Origin: Planktothrix sp. FACHB-1365
GTDB taxonomy: Bacteria; Cyanobacteriota; Cyanobacteriia; Cyanobacteriales; Microcoleaceae
Direction of reading: 5' to 3'
DNA: 50,500 bases
Assembly: GCF_014697575.1 (NCBI RefSeq)
Contig: NZ_JACJSC010000042.1
Location: 1 to 50,500, forward strand
The notes beneath the pieces were generated by a model, which worked only from the letters and a program-made list of their open reading frames with translations, was not told where the DNA came from and searched no databases. Each line of letters opens with the position of its first letter. The stretch's first letter is position 1. Of this stretch, positions 16,351 through 25,676 are shown piece after piece. The translations under genes were made by a program, and so were the position numbers.

Positions 16351-17211
16351 TTATTCCAATCCAGCTTCAATCAAAGCTCGGTTTAAATCCTCAAATAACC
16401 CCAAAGATTCAGCCTGGTTATTGAGGTAAACTTTATCTAAAGAGTCTCCTTGTACTTTTAATATCCCCAATACATCTCGCCATTGCTTTTGGGACTGATT
16501 GAAATTTCGCCACTGCAACTTATTAAGGATTAAATCTTCAGGTGAGGTGAGAAAAACCGTTGCACCTGTAGGAATTTGATATTGTTGTCGTCGCTCCAAC
16601 TTCAGACGCTCAAATTCTGAATCTGAGGCAATGATTAAATCAGCCCGGGAAATGGTTTCCATATGAGTAATTGGCAAGGTTTGCATTCGACCAGAAACCA
16701 CATCATCTACACCGGAAACATAAAATCCCGCTTGTTCTAATTCTAAAATTAATGGACTTAAATATTGAGGAATAATTGAGATGACAATATCTAAATCTCG
16801 TGTAGTGCGGACTTCCCCGTAGGCAATAGCAGCAACTCCTCCTGTAATATCATAAGGAATATTGTGGCATTCAAAAATTGGGTGAAGAATTTCAGCCAGA
16901 CTAATGGAATCTTGAACCCAAGTCATTTCATCTCCGGTGGGAATATAATGTTGTGGACAATCTTCACCTAACCAAGCTTGGGCGAGTTTTTGAGCAAATT
17001 CTGGTTCTTTTAAATCAAAAAAGCGTTGGCGGAAGCAGTTAATGGCAAAGCGACGAGCATTTTGGTTCATCGAGCTTCCCATCAACAGTCGCTGTTCAGG
17101 TGTTCGTTGTTTTAAAAGCCAGAATCCTAACAAATCGGCTTCGGGTGTTGTATCAGAAGATTGAGGTCGATAGCCCGGTTTGATTGTAAATTTAGGAAGA
17201 ATTTGAGTCAT
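16351..17211 (-). CDS. MNT-fold nucleotidyltransferase (AbiEii-like), copy 1
   Basis: The 286-aa protein has a minimal nucleotidyltransferase core: GGVAAIAYGEVRTTRDLDIVIS (from G124), with G124-G125 and the metal pair D139 and D141. This is the core used by AbiEii/MenT-like toxins. A preceding ~80-residue helical domain (PGYRPQSSDTTPEADLLGFW, RTPEQRL) is shared with the paralogue at 32212-33084. No antitoxin of AbiEi type adjoins it. Toxin, RNA-modifying and housekeeping roles are all possible. Confidence 0.75.
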   Translation of the reverse strand: MTQILPKFTIKPGYRPQSSDTTPEADLLGFWLLKQRTPEQRLLMGSSMNQNARRFAINCFRQRFFDLKEPEFAQKLAQAWLGEDCPQHYIPTGDEMTWVQDSISLAEILHPIFECHNIPYDITGGVAAIAYGEVRTTRDLDIVISIIPQYLSPLILELEQAGFYVSGVDDVVSGRMQTLPITHMETISRADLIIASDSEFERLKLERRQQYQIPTGATVFLTSPEDLILNKLQWRNFNQSQKQWRDVLGILKVQGDSLDKVYLNNQAESLGLFEDLNRALIEAGLE

Positions 17212-17279
17212 AAGATTAAATCAGGAGCTAGGAGTTATCAGTTAGAATTACAATCAATACTTAACGGAGTAATGGGGAG

Positions 17280-17666
17280 TTATTCTCCAGCTAAAACTTC
17301 TTTATTTTCAATAATAAACCATTCATGATAGATGATAGCAACAAATAAATCGTCTTCTTTAAGTCGATCACAAATTGCTAAATATCCCGACATAAAATTA
17401 TCATCATAATAGGTAGTATCTTTGAGAAAGAGCGTAACTGAATTTCCATCTGCACTCCAAATCGTTCTTAAAATGGTTAGATTGTCATGCTGAGATTGAT
17501 CTATCGGGAGGAGAACTGAACGACCCTCAATTTCCATGATTTCAACAGTCTCCCAGCGCAAAACAGATTCCCAACTTTCAGGGCCTTCATGTTTTTCAAT
17601 GATTCTATCCCACTGCAAAATTTTTATTTTTTCTAGGGTTTGTTGTGATAGCTCTGAAAATTTCAT
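17280..17666 (-). CDS. Hypothetical protein, 128 aa
   Basis: I do not recognise the family. The ATG at 17666 is preferred to the in-frame TTG at 17675. The protein is acidic, soluble and without membrane segments or signal peptide; a WSADGNSVTLFLKDTTYYDD stretch suggests a beta-rich small domain. It lies just upstream of the nucleotidyltransferase on the same strand (68-bp gap). It could be co-expressed with it, conceivably as an inhibitor, but nothing in the sequence proves this. Confidence 0.6.
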   Translation of the reverse strand: MKFSELSQQTLEKIKILQWDRIIEKHEGPESWESVLRWETVEIMEIEGRSVLLPIDQSQHDNLTILRTIWSADGNSVTLFLKDTTYYDDNFMSGYLAICDRLKEDDLFVAIIYHEWFIIENKEVLAGE

Positions 17667-17882
17667 TCGTTCCAAATTTCCCTAATAATTTTTTAAGAGA
17701 TTTGCAGGTTAATCTCCTGTCAATTGATTTCTATTATAGCTCAGTTCAAACAATATTTGATTTCTTGATCAACATTTATGAGTAGGGTACAATAGACTTT
17801 CAAAAGGCGGTGGCAGTGGTAACGAAACCGGAACCTGCGGAAAAATATGATTGAGGGACGATTTTTGGGGGTGGGAAACATA

Positions 17883-17898
17883 GTGGAAAATTTTCCAC
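17883..17898. repeat. 16-bp palindrome GTGGAAAATTTTCCAC
   Basis: Perfect palindrome in the gap downstream of the Pol I-like gene. It shares the core TGGAAAATTTTCCA with two 20-bp palindromes at 25026-25045 and 27741-27760. A binding site for a ParB-like protein, or a dispersed repeat, are both possible. Confidence 0.6.
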
Positions 17899-17932
17899 CA
17901 TGTTCCTTTTCAAATTTAGACCTTTACTATTC

Positions 17933-19690
17933 TTAACCCCAACTCAAGGCAGTTTTCACGTCCACTTCAATCGGAACTTGCTGCAAATATTGTTGTCCTG
18001 CCTCAATCATTACGGTTTTAAGAAGGCGAGTTGTTTTTTCAAGAGTTTGTTGGGGACATTCTAAGAGAATTTCATCATGGACTACACCAATCAATTTAGC
18101 TTCTGTATCCGGTAAAACCTCAAACAAACGAGCGATCGCCACTTTCAATAAATCGGCTGAAGTTCCTTGAACCGGATGATTGAGCAACTCACACAGACGG
18201 GGTTTAGAAGCCCATCGTCTTCGACGTCCGCCAATGGTGCGAATCTCTCTTCGTCCTTGAGCATACACCGTTTTCCTCACTTGCTCATGCCAATTCTTAA
18301 CCCCTTGATAAGCCGTAAAAAACCTTTTCCTAAACAGTTTAGCTTCCTCCAACGTCAACAAAACATCATATTTTTCCTCAGCATAAGCTTGCAATTTAGC
18401 TGCCCCCATGCCATAAATTAAGCCAAAATTCACAGATTTAGCAATTTGCCGATCTTCAGGCGTAATCTGTTCTAACAATTTCCCTGTAATTAAAGAAGCC
18501 GTTAAAGCGTGTAAATCCTCCCCTTTAGAATAAGCATTTAACATCCGGCGATCGCTCGATATTTCAGCCACAATTCTGAGTTCAATTTGGCTATAATCTG
18601 CTTTAATAATTTGATAGCCTGGTTCGCAAATAAAGCAGGTTCGCATTCCTTGAGCAGTACAATTTCTGGGAATATTTTGTAGATTCGGTTGTTGACAACT
18701 AAAGCGACCTGAACGCGCTCCGCACTGCCGATAACTGGGGTGAATTCTGCCTGTTTTGGGGTGAATATGTTTAGGCAAAGCTTCTACAAAGTTAGAACAT
18801 AAAGAGGCTAACTTTCGATAGTTGAGGAGAAATTGCAGAATTGGATATTCACGAGCTTTAGGAATTAATTCATTTTTACGAGTTGATTGAACCGGAATAT
18901 TAAGCGCACGAAGAGCTTGTAAAACTTGAGAAGTAGAACGAGGATTAAGCGTTTCTGTTAATTGGGGGAATAGAGACAATTGGGGGCTAGGGGGTGGCTT
19001 TAAACCTGCATTGATTAATTGAGTTAATACCCTTTGTTCTTGAGCTTTTAACTCAGAACCTACTTGCTGCCATGCTATTGCATCAAGTCGCATTCCATTT
19101 AGTTCCATTTGGGCAACGGCGGGCAACGCATCAAACTCGATTTGAGCCGTTTCTAATAATCCTGCTTTTTCAAGTTTAGAATGCAGTCGAGTTTTAAGTT
19201 TCAGTAAGACAGCCGCATCTAATGCTGCATATTCTAACTGAGCCGTTGAAAGTTTACCCGCAAAATTACTAAACTGTAAACTTTTATCAAGTTTAACCTT
19301 TAAAAATTCCCAAGCTAAAGATTGAAGATCATGATCTTTCTTGAGTCCTGAACGTAACACTTGACTAGCTAACATTACATCAAAAAAAGGCCCTGACGGA
19401 CGGAGATTTGCCATTTCTAGCATTTGCCAGTCAAACTTAGCATTTTGGAAAATTTTCAGCGCACGGCTATTGAGGAGTTTTTTTAACAGTTGACATCCCC
19501 TCGTTCCCATAGCAGTTAAATCAATAATTAGAATCGGGTGTTGAGGAACAGCAATTTGAACCAAACAAATCCGATCTATGAATGGATCTAGTCCGGTTGT
19601 TTCAGTATCAATAGCCAGAACAGGAGCGTTCATTAAAGGAAATAAAGCCTTTTTAAGCTGATCAGAATTAGTAATAAAATTGTATTTCAT
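17933..19690 (-). CDS. Pol I-type DNA polymerase with 3'-5' exonuclease, no 5' nuclease
   Basis: The 585-aa family A polymerase has an N-terminal DnaQ-like exonuclease (LAIDTETTGLDPF with D28 and E30; FQNAKFDWQML; YAALDAAVLL) and a full polymerase domain: motif A ADYSQIELR, motif B RQIAKSVNFGLIYGMG, motif C GVVHDEILLE. It lacks the N-terminal flap endonuclease of chromosomal PolA, which is about 900 residues. Such short forms occur on plasmids and phages. It lies downstream of a DNA methyltransferase gene (32-bp gap), probably in one operon. It could serve plasmid replication or gap filling during transfer. Confidence 0.9.
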   Translation of the reverse strand: MKYNFITNSDQLKKALFPLMNAPVLAIDTETTGLDPFIDRICLVQIAVPQHPILIIDLTAMGTRGCQLLKKLLNSRALKIFQNAKFDWQMLEMANLRPSGPFFDVMLASQVLRSGLKKDHDLQSLAWEFLKVKLDKSLQFSNFAGKLSTAQLEYAALDAAVLLKLKTRLHSKLEKAGLLETAQIEFDALPAVAQMELNGMRLDAIAWQQVGSELKAQEQRVLTQLINAGLKPPPSPQLSLFPQLTETLNPRSTSQVLQALRALNIPVQSTRKNELIPKAREYPILQFLLNYRKLASLCSNFVEALPKHIHPKTGRIHPSYRQCGARSGRFSCQQPNLQNIPRNCTAQGMRTCFICEPGYQIIKADYSQIELRIVAEISSDRRMLNAYSKGEDLHALTASLITGKLLEQITPEDRQIAKSVNFGLIYGMGAAKLQAYAEEKYDVLLTLEEAKLFRKRFFTAYQGVKNWHEQVRKTVYAQGRREIRTIGGRRRRWASKPRLCELLNHPVQGTSADLLKVAIARLFEVLPDTEAKLIGVVHDEILLECPQQTLEKTTRLLKTVMIEAGQQYLQQVPIEVDVKTALSWG

Positions 19691-19722
19691 AAGCAGGAGG
19701 TGGAGAAGAAAAGGGTAAAAAA

Positions 19723-20316
19723 TTAGAATTCAGAAGGTTTATTAATTACAATGAGATACGTTTCAACTGTAACCGGACGAAGAGTACCCCAAAAAATTTC
19801 TAAAGGGAGTTTGATTACGTTGGCTTTCGTTTGTTTAAGAAATCCTCGGAAAGTTTGTGCTCGCTCATCGTTTTTGATATTCATTGAATTACTGACAACG
19901 CTAACCAACCGACCAGAAGATGCTAAAAATAGGTGATAAGCGCGTTGAATCATCGCTAAATCAATTCCCCGAACTTTATCAGTAGAAAAGGGAGGATTCA
20001 TTAAAATCCGGTTGTATTGGCGTTGAGGTTGAGATGTTAAGAAATCACTCCCCACTAAATTAAATCCTTTTTGAAAAAGAATTTGGCGCAATAGAAGGTC
20101 AATTTCAATCACATCTACAATTGCACCCGCTTGAACCATTGCTTCAGCTAAAATCCCATCTCCTGCCGTCGGTTCTAAACCATATAATCCTGGGGTAATC
20201 TGTGATTCTTCCAGCATTATTTTAATCAGTTGAGGGGAAGACGGAAACCAAGAATAAGGCGGAGTTTCTTTAACTTTCTCATACAGAATAGTCTCCACTA
20301 AAGATGTATTTTCCAT
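19723..20316 (-). CDS. N6-adenine-type DNA methyltransferase-like protein
   Basis: The 197-aa Rossmann-fold methyltransferase has SAM motif I EPTAGDGILAEAM and catalytic motif IV NPPFS (MNPPFSTDKVRG), typical of N6-adenine or other amino-methyltransferases. It has no target-recognition domain of its own and no nuclease beside it, so it may be an orphan plasmid methylase. The start ATG 20316 overlaps the stop of the 46-aa gene upstream (TAATG). The Pol I-like gene follows. Confidence 0.78.
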   Translation of the reverse strand: MENTSLVETILYEKVKETPPYSWFPSSPQLIKIMLEESQITPGLYGLEPTAGDGILAEAMVQAGAIVDVIEIDLLLRQILFQKGFNLVGSDFLTSQPQRQYNRILMNPPFSTDKVRGIDLAMIQRAYHLFLASSGRLVSVVSNSMNIKNDERAQTFRGFLKQTKANVIKLPLEIFWGTLRPVTVETYLIVINKPSEF

Positions 20317-20456
20317 TATTCAATATTTTTCTGCCAATTTCGTAATAACTTAAATTTTGTTGTTTCTTTGCGACACTGATGAATCTGGCGAAATATCCGT
20401 TGTCGCCAGCGATTAACTTCTTTATCTACAACTAGAACAAGATGGTAATAATTCAC
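20316..20456 (-). CDS. Small 46-aa basic protein translationally coupled to the methyltransferase
   Basis: The start is GTG 20456, with TAGGAG about 7 bases upstream; the frame encodes a short basic protein (NYYHLVLVVDKEVNRWRQR...HQCRKETTKFKLLRNWQK). Its TAA shares a base with the ATG of the methyltransferase. The family is not recognised. The good ribosome site and exact stop/start overlap argue that it is real, either as a leader ORF that couples translation or as a small partner protein. Confidence 0.55.
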   Translation of the reverse strand: MNYYHLVLVVDKEVNRWRQRIFRQIHQCRKETTKFKLLRNWQKNIE

Positions 20457-20594
20457 AAGTCAACTCCTAATCGGGTTTTACATTGTGAATCCGCCGATAG
20501 GCGGGATTTTAATTACTCCTATTGGCTGAAAGATCTGCTCAATATGGGTCGTTAAAGTAAGTTATAAATTTCATTCACCCTATCGATTCCTGTT

Positions 20595-20861
20595 ATGAAC
20601 AACTCCAACAATACCGATCTCAATGAATTGGGTTATAGCAATTCAGGCTACGGCGGCTATAACAATAATCAGCAATCCAAGCCTTATGGTGTACCTGATC
20701 AGTTTGCAGATGGTTATCAAGAAAACGTTTTTGAGGGAGATTTGAACCCAGCAGATACCCCTTGGACAGAAACAGCATTCAATCCTAACCCTCAATTTAA
20801 TAGCGGGAGCAAAAATTCCTTGGGGTATTCAAATTTTGAGGGAAATGACCTGGAATTGTAA
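20595..20861 (+). CDS. Small Asn/Gly/Tyr-rich disordered protein
   Basis: The 88-aa protein starts at ATG 20595 and is composed largely of Asn, Gly, Ser, Tyr and Pro (GYSNSGYGGYNNNQQS), ending with an acidic GNDLEL. No signal peptide, membrane helix or catalytic motif is seen. Low-complexity proteins of this kind are usually unstructured. It precedes the VirB1-like gene by 52 bp on the same strand, so a link to the transfer apparatus is possible. Function unknown. Confidence 0.6.
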   Translation: MNNSNNTDLNELGYSNSGYGGYNNNQQSKPYGVPDQFADGYQENVFEGDLNPADTPWTETAFNPNPQFNSGSKNSLGYSNFEGNDLEL

Positions 20862-20913
20862 AGCAAAACAATATCAAGAGTGACTAATCAACTCAAAATA
20901 ATCCGATCTATCA

Positions 20914-22809
20914 ATGAGCAGAAGATTATTATTAAAATCGGGGCTATTCTTGGCGACTTTCAGTTTAACGTTATTCCTTTCAACGGGTTTTAATCAATCC
21001 CAATTAACTGCAACCCAAATTAATATTGATGCAGCCGAACTACCGACTCGAATTTTAGAAATCCCCAGTGTTGATCAACAAGGAAATCCCACTTCCACTC
21101 ATGCTCTTGTCCCTGATTGGACACAAATTTCTTTTTCCCAAATGCCCCCTATTAGTCAATCCGGTTCTAATCAAACCAAAGGGCAAGAAACTGAACTCAA
21201 TCGAACCTGGACAACAGGACAAACACCCGATCAATTTCTAACATTAGGAGATATCAGCCTAGCATTAAAACCAGAACTTTTGTCAGTGGGTTTTATAGCA
21301 CAGCAAACGGGACTAAATTTAGAGCAGGTTGCTTTGAGTGCTTTCCCCCTAATCGGTCAACAAACGTTAAACCAACTCATTGAAGCGATTCCCCTTTTAG
21401 CTGAATTCAAAGTTGAAGAAATTGCGCCAGTAGCAGACCTACTCACCACCCAAGCTGCTAATCTTAATTGGAGGAATCAAACGTTAACTCAAGTTCTCAG
21501 TAGCAACCCCCAACTTGGAGAATTGAAACTCGGACAAATTGATTTGTCTTCCTATTCAATGTCTTCTCTTCCTAACTTAGAAAGTACCCAACTCGGTGCG
21601 TTGTCAGGATGGCAAACCACTCCCATTCAAGATGTACCAGGACTGAACACTTTACCTCTGTCTGATTTCCCCAATTCTGTGACTGAATTCGGTGATTTAG
21701 TCATGCGAATTGATACTATTTATGGCCCCGCAGAAGGACGACGAACCAACACCATTTCGGGTTCTGATGTTCAAGGGTTTTCTGTCAATTGTCAGGGGAG
21801 TCAATGCGCTTATATCGAACTGGATGATTTAGAAAATATCGGTCGTAGTGCGCGGGGTTCTTTGGAAGGGAAACAATGGATTAGTGGGAAATACCAAGAA
21901 GTTGAGGGCGGTTGGGGTTGTCTTCAGGGAATCAATGGAGGTAAGGAACCCACAGGTAGATTACCGTTTGGTAGTGCTTTTAAAGTTGTTGTGATGGAAC
22001 CCGACGAACAAACCGACACCGTATCAACTGCTTTATTCTTCCGCTTTTGTTCCCCCTGTGGCTGCTCTCCCTATTTTATTGGGCCTGTTCCCTTTTTCAC
22101 CTATCGAGTCAATTCTCCCATTTTTGTTGGAGTGTTAGAACCCTCGCCAACTGGATTTTCCTCGATACCAACACAAGCAGATGTTTCAACAGAATCTTCT
22201 GTTATCTCCCAAAAGAATTCGTTTTCTCCACGTTCTCGTCAGACTCAATCAAAGTTAACTTATGGACAGGTGCAAGGCGTTAATATTGAAGTTTTGTCTG
22301 AAGCGATCGCGAGTTTAGAAAGCAGCAATTTAGACTTAGCCATTGGCCCTTATGTTTGTGCAGATAACAATCGCAATTGTGGTATAGCTTTAGGCAAATA
22401 TCAATTCATGAGTTACAACGAATATGCAAGCAGTGTGATTGCTTCAAAACCTGGAGGAGAAACATTTTTAGCTCAACTTGCTAAGGGATATCAACCGACA
22501 AAAACAGAACTATTTCAATATTTTCCTCCTGCGGATCAAGAGGCGGTATTTGTCCAAAGTCTCATTGATAAACTTAACGCCACCGTTGCAGAAATTGACC
22601 CAACAACAGGGCAATTGTTTGAGGGTGAACGCTTAATTGAACGAGTCGCTCAAAAACACTTTGGCGGTGATTCTTCTCAGGTTGATGGTCAAGCCACAGA
22701 TGCTTTTGGTCGGTTGACTTTAAAAAGTTATGGTCTTAATGTCTTAGGACGTTATCGAGTTAGTGGTGGAACCGTTATTAGCACCAATACAAGCTTGAAT
22801 AGCCAGTGA
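20914..22809 (+). CDS. Secreted VirB1-like lytic transglycosylase
   Basis: The 631-aa protein has an N-terminal signal peptide (residues 1-34, LFLATFSLTLFLSTGF). The long middle holds repeated leucine-rich segments (LGDISLALKPELL) and a Cys-containing domain (NCQGSQCAYIELDD; RFCSPCGCSPYF). The C-terminal ~170 residues resemble a transglycosylase: candidate catalytic Glu in SLESSN, then GIALGKYQFMSYNEYA in the place of the GLMQ motif. It would open peptidoglycan for the conjugation channel. It precedes the VirD4 gene, which supports that role. The enzymatic assignment is moderate. Confidence 0.72.
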   Translation: MSRRLLLKSGLFLATFSLTLFLSTGFNQSQLTATQINIDAAELPTRILEIPSVDQQGNPTSTHALVPDWTQISFSQMPPISQSGSNQTKGQETELNRTWTTGQTPDQFLTLGDISLALKPELLSVGFIAQQTGLNLEQVALSAFPLIGQQTLNQLIEAIPLLAEFKVEEIAPVADLLTTQAANLNWRNQTLTQVLSSNPQLGELKLGQIDLSSYSMSSLPNLESTQLGALSGWQTTPIQDVPGLNTLPLSDFPNSVTEFGDLVMRIDTIYGPAEGRRTNTISGSDVQGFSVNCQGSQCAYIELDDLENIGRSARGSLEGKQWISGKYQEVEGGWGCLQGINGGKEPTGRLPFGSAFKVVVMEPDEQTDTVSTALFFRFCSPCGCSPYFIGPVPFFTYRVNSPIFVGVLEPSPTGFSSIPTQADVSTESSVISQKNSFSPRSRQTQSKLTYGQVQGVNIEVLSEAIASLESSNLDLAIGPYVCADNNRNCGIALGKYQFMSYNEYASSVIASKPGGETFLAQLAKGYQPTKTELFQYFPPADQEAVFVQSLIDKLNATVAEIDPTTGQLFEGERLIERVAQKHFGGDSSQVDGQATDAFGRLTLKSYGLNVLGRYRVSGGTVISTNTSLNSQ

Positions 22810-22933
22810 TTAATTCGTTAAAGAGGCTAAGTAAATGTTACTGAAAAACAGGCAAAAACCCAAAATTTTCGTCTTAACCATTTAAAAACAGAGATAAATT
22901 TTCCGCCCTTACAAGGCGGTAGCCTCCCTTTAA

Positions 22934-22996
22934 CAGTTATCAGTTATCAGTTATCAGTCATCAGTCATCAGTTATCAGTTAGGAGTTAAGAGTTAT
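22934..22996. repeat. Tandem heptamer repeat CAGTTAT x9
   Basis: Nine 7-bp units in perfect register: five CAGTTAT or close, two CAGTCAT, and degenerate ends GAGTTAA and GAGTTAT. This type of short tandem repeat is known from filamentous cyanobacteria. It lies in the 308-bp gap between the transglycosylase and VirD4 genes, which holds no other feature apart from the VirD4 promoter region. Confidence 0.85.
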
Positions 22997-23117
22997 CAAG
23001 CAATTATTTTAATTCATTCTTGAGGTGTAATTCTAATTTTAATTTAATCTGTCTTGGGTTTGAATAGTGAATTGAGCTTAATTCTGTAGATTAAAGATAA
23101 TTTATTGGAGTTGCACT

Positions 23118-25019
23118 ATGAATAATTTTAATCCGATTCTGGCTCAGACTTCTCAAAAAACAGAACAACCACTTCCTTTGTTTTCACTAGATTTTAAAGG
23201 ATTATTTCAAGAGTATAATAACCCAGAAGGATATGTAACCATAGGGATGTTTATTGTTCTACTGGTAGCCTCTCGATTTATAGGCGGAAATCGGGGAAAA
23301 ATTACCACCGGAAAACAATGTGGAACCCTGGAAAAAGTGGGTGCAACTCGGTTAGCACTTCAACAAATTAAAGAAAATAAACCCAATAAAGTAACGTTGT
23401 GGTGTGGGAGTCCTCGCTATTGGTGGCGGGGATTAAAATTAAGAGGTTTTGTAGCAACTCTTCAAACGGCTTTAGGTGCTAGTCCAACAGTTTGGTTACC
23501 CCATGCAGAACGCTCAATTTTAGTGATTGGAGCGCCAGGATCTGGTAAAACATTTTCAACGATTGATCGAGCAATTGAAAGTGCAATGGTACAAGGATTT
23601 CCGATTCTTCTTTATGATAAAAAAGGAGATCAACTTAAACTTCATGCTCCTTTAGCCGCGCGTTACGGTTATAAAGTTTGGGTGTTTGCACCTGGGGAAG
23701 CTTATTCAGGTGTAATTAATCCCCTCGATTTTATGAAATCTCCTCAAGATTCTGTAATGGCGGGAGAAATTGGTCAAGTTATTAATCGCAATGCGAGTTC
23801 TAATCAAGGAAAAAGTGATGAGTTTTTCTCAAAAGCTGGAGATTTATTAGCGAAAGCTTTACTGCAATTAGTCAAAGGTTCAAAGTATCCTGATATGGCA
23901 ATGCTGTATGCAATTTTGAGGTTGCCGAATTTAGTGAAACGGCTTGATTATGCGATTCAATCTCGGCAAATTGATGAGTGGGTAGCCACGAGTTTTAATC
24001 AATTTTTGAGTGCGAAAGATGCTGAAAAAACTATCTCAGGAATTCTAACAACAGCAGCCGGAACGTTTAGTAATTTTATTCAAGCTGATTTACTGCGAGC
24101 TTTTTTGGGAAAATCGGATATTCCGACTCGGCTTGAAGGTCGTCAAATGATTATTTTTAAACTTGATGATGAGCGACGCTCGGTTGTTGGGCCTTTGTTG
24201 GCGGCGGCGATTCACTTGTTGGTGGTTTCTAATTTAAGTCGTCCCCGAAAAGATCCGTTGATTATTTCATTGGATGAATTTCCATCAATTCGATTAGAAC
24301 GAATGCCACAATGGATTAATGAATATCGTTCTAATGGAGCTTGTTTTCTGTTAGGAATTCAAAGTTTGGAACAACTTTATGAAGGATATGGGGAGAAAAT
24401 GGGAGCAGCGATCACCTCTGCTTGCAGTACCCACATTCTATTTAACCCTGGAAATACGGACACAGCAAAAAAATATTCAGAGCGTTATGGTGATCAAGAA
24501 ATTTTAATCAAAAGTAAGTCTACCAGTCGGTCTTTTGGCGGTCAATCTGCCAGTAATCGCTCGATTAGTTGGAATGAATCTCTACAAAAAATGCCTTTAT
24601 TTTCCATTGATGAAATTTTGCGATTTCCCCAAGGACGATGTGTGATTACCAATCCCGGTTACAGTTCCGGTGGCGAAGGGTCGATTCCTTACGCACTAAC
24701 TATTCCTATTCCTAAAGCGGATTTGAAGCGCAAAGATGAAAGTGAGGCGTTGTGGGATGAACAAGTTAGACCTCGTTTGGAAAGTCGAGTTAAACTGACT
24801 GATCTTGAGGGACTTACCGCCGCATTATACGAGCGCATTGAGGAGGCTGAACGGATGTTACCGTTACCTGATCCTGGGGGAAATGTTCCCCTGCAATCGC
24901 CAGACATATTGGAGGTAAACCGCAATTACGGCTCAGATCCTTTAGATGCGATCGCTCATCAGACAGGACGTTCTAAACGGGTTTTTTCCACTGGAGGGAT
25001 TGGGAAACGAGAAGAGTGA
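23118..25019 (+). CDS. VirD4/TraG-family type IV coupling protein
   Basis: The 633-aa hexameric ATPase would deliver the relaxase-DNA complex to the secretion channel at the inner membrane. A membrane segment (about 39-56, TIGMFIVLLVASRFIGG) is followed by Walker A GAPGSGKT (138-145), Walker B PLIISLDEFPSI near 385 and the family motif FLLGIQSLEQLYEGYG. The STHILFNPGN segment is typical of TraD/VirD4. The C-terminus is low complexity. Only one predicted membrane helix is clear. Start ATG 23118 after TTGGAG. Confidence 0.92.
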   Translation: MNNFNPILAQTSQKTEQPLPLFSLDFKGLFQEYNNPEGYVTIGMFIVLLVASRFIGGNRGKITTGKQCGTLEKVGATRLALQQIKENKPNKVTLWCGSPRYWWRGLKLRGFVATLQTALGASPTVWLPHAERSILVIGAPGSGKTFSTIDRAIESAMVQGFPILLYDKKGDQLKLHAPLAARYGYKVWVFAPGEAYSGVINPLDFMKSPQDSVMAGEIGQVINRNASSNQGKSDEFFSKAGDLLAKALLQLVKGSKYPDMAMLYAILRLPNLVKRLDYAIQSRQIDEWVATSFNQFLSAKDAEKTISGILTTAAGTFSNFIQADLLRAFLGKSDIPTRLEGRQMIIFKLDDERRSVVGPLLAAAIHLLVVSNLSRPRKDPLIISLDEFPSIRLERMPQWINEYRSNGACFLLGIQSLEQLYEGYGEKMGAAITSACSTHILFNPGNTDTAKKYSERYGDQEILIKSKSTSRSFGGQSASNRSISWNESLQKMPLFSIDEILRFPQGRCVITNPGYSSGGEGSIPYALTIPIPKADLKRKDESEALWDEQVRPRLESRVKLTDLEGLTAALYERIEEAERMLPLPDPGGNVPLQSPDILEVNRNYGSDPLDAIAHQTGRSKRVFSTGGIGKREE

Positions 25020-25025
25020 CTTCAC

Positions 25026-25045
25026 CAATGGAAAATTTTCCATTG
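25026..25045. repeat. 20-bp palindrome CAATGGAAAATTTTCCATTG
   Basis: Perfect palindrome just after the VirD4 stop codon, identical to that at 27741-27760. It has no T-run that would make it a standard terminator. Confidence 0.7.
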
Positions 25046-25055
25046 AGGTTGGGGA

Positions 25056-25241
25056 TTAGTTAAGAGCAAGTTGACTAAGTTGTTTGAGAATCTGAAGAAC
25101 CTGGTGCAAATCATTACCCGGATTGCGAAGTTCAAAAACTTTAGAATTTGCGTATTTCCAGTTGTCCTCTTTAACTAATTTAATAAACGTAAAACTTCCC
25201 CCAGTTGAAAATAAGCCATAGCAAGTTTTTTTTGCTATGTC
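25056..25241 (-). pseudogene. Fragment of a protein-coding gene (restriction endonuclease-like C-terminus)
   Basis: An open frame of about 61 codons without a start codon encodes YGLFSTGGSFTFIKL...DNWKYANSKVFELRN...DLHQVLQILKQLSQ. The composition and pattern look like genuine protein and resemble C-terminal ends of small cyanobacterial restriction-endonuclease-like proteins. A run of eight A residues lies at its 5' edge. No upstream part is seen, so it is a remnant. Family identity is uncertain. Confidence 0.4.
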
Positions 25242-25279
25242 TTATTTATTTTGTTGCCTATTGATTTTTAAACAGAAAT

Positions 25280-25675
25280 TTATAAATTCCTATTGCCTAA
25301 AAACCAAGTTTCCATACAAACTTTTTGTACAATAATTTCTAATTTGCAATTTTTGGGTAGAGTTTTAAAAGGTTTATCTTTTAATTCTGATTTAATTTGC
25401 TCATAAGCTTCCGCTTTTTTTTCTGAAACAGTAAAACGGTCTGCATCTGTGAATAGCACCAAGTAATCATATTGAGGAAATTCGTTAATTTCTTGGATAG
25501 CATTAGCAGCAACTCTGTAGCAACTAGGAACGCCCATATCACTTTCATAAAAATAGTTATTCTGGATTACCGCATCAAAACTATTTACTTCTGTCAAATC
25601 GGGAAGAAGTACAGATAACCACTTCTTATAAACAATCGGTTCTGTCTTCCCTTCAAATACAAAATAGAGGTTCAT
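25280..25675 (-). CDS. TOPRIM/RloB-like nuclease partner of the second ATPase, probably 3'-truncated
   Basis: The 131-aa protein has an N-terminal TOPRIM Glu (YFVFEGKTEPIVYKKWL), the acidic motif YLVLFTDADRF and the motif METWFLGNR near the end. This is the arrangement of RloB/DUF4276-type proteins that pair with OLD-like ATPases. Family members usually continue for tens of residues after the ETW motif, whereas this one stops five residues later, so it seems truncated. The ATG at 25675 is one base after the ATPase stop (TAATATG); a TTG at 25693 would overlap instead. Confidence 0.65.
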   Translation of the reverse strand: MNLYFVFEGKTEPIVYKKWLSVLLPDLTEVNSFDAVIQNNYFYESDMGVPSCYRVAANAIQEINEFPQYDYLVLFTDADRFTVSEKKAEAYEQIKSELKDKPFKTLPKNCKLEIIVQKVCMETWFLGNRNL

Positions 25676-25676
25676 A

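Noticed and set aside
20491-20504. CCGCC-GATA-GGCGG hairpin as a terminator
   Set aside because: No plus-strand gene precedes it, and on the minus strand it lies upstream of the small ORF without a T-run; possibly a leader hairpin only.
22934-22996. Tandem repeat that might be a CRISPR array
   Set aside because: The units are 7 bp in strict tandem with no spacers and there are no cas genes; it is a short tandem repeat.
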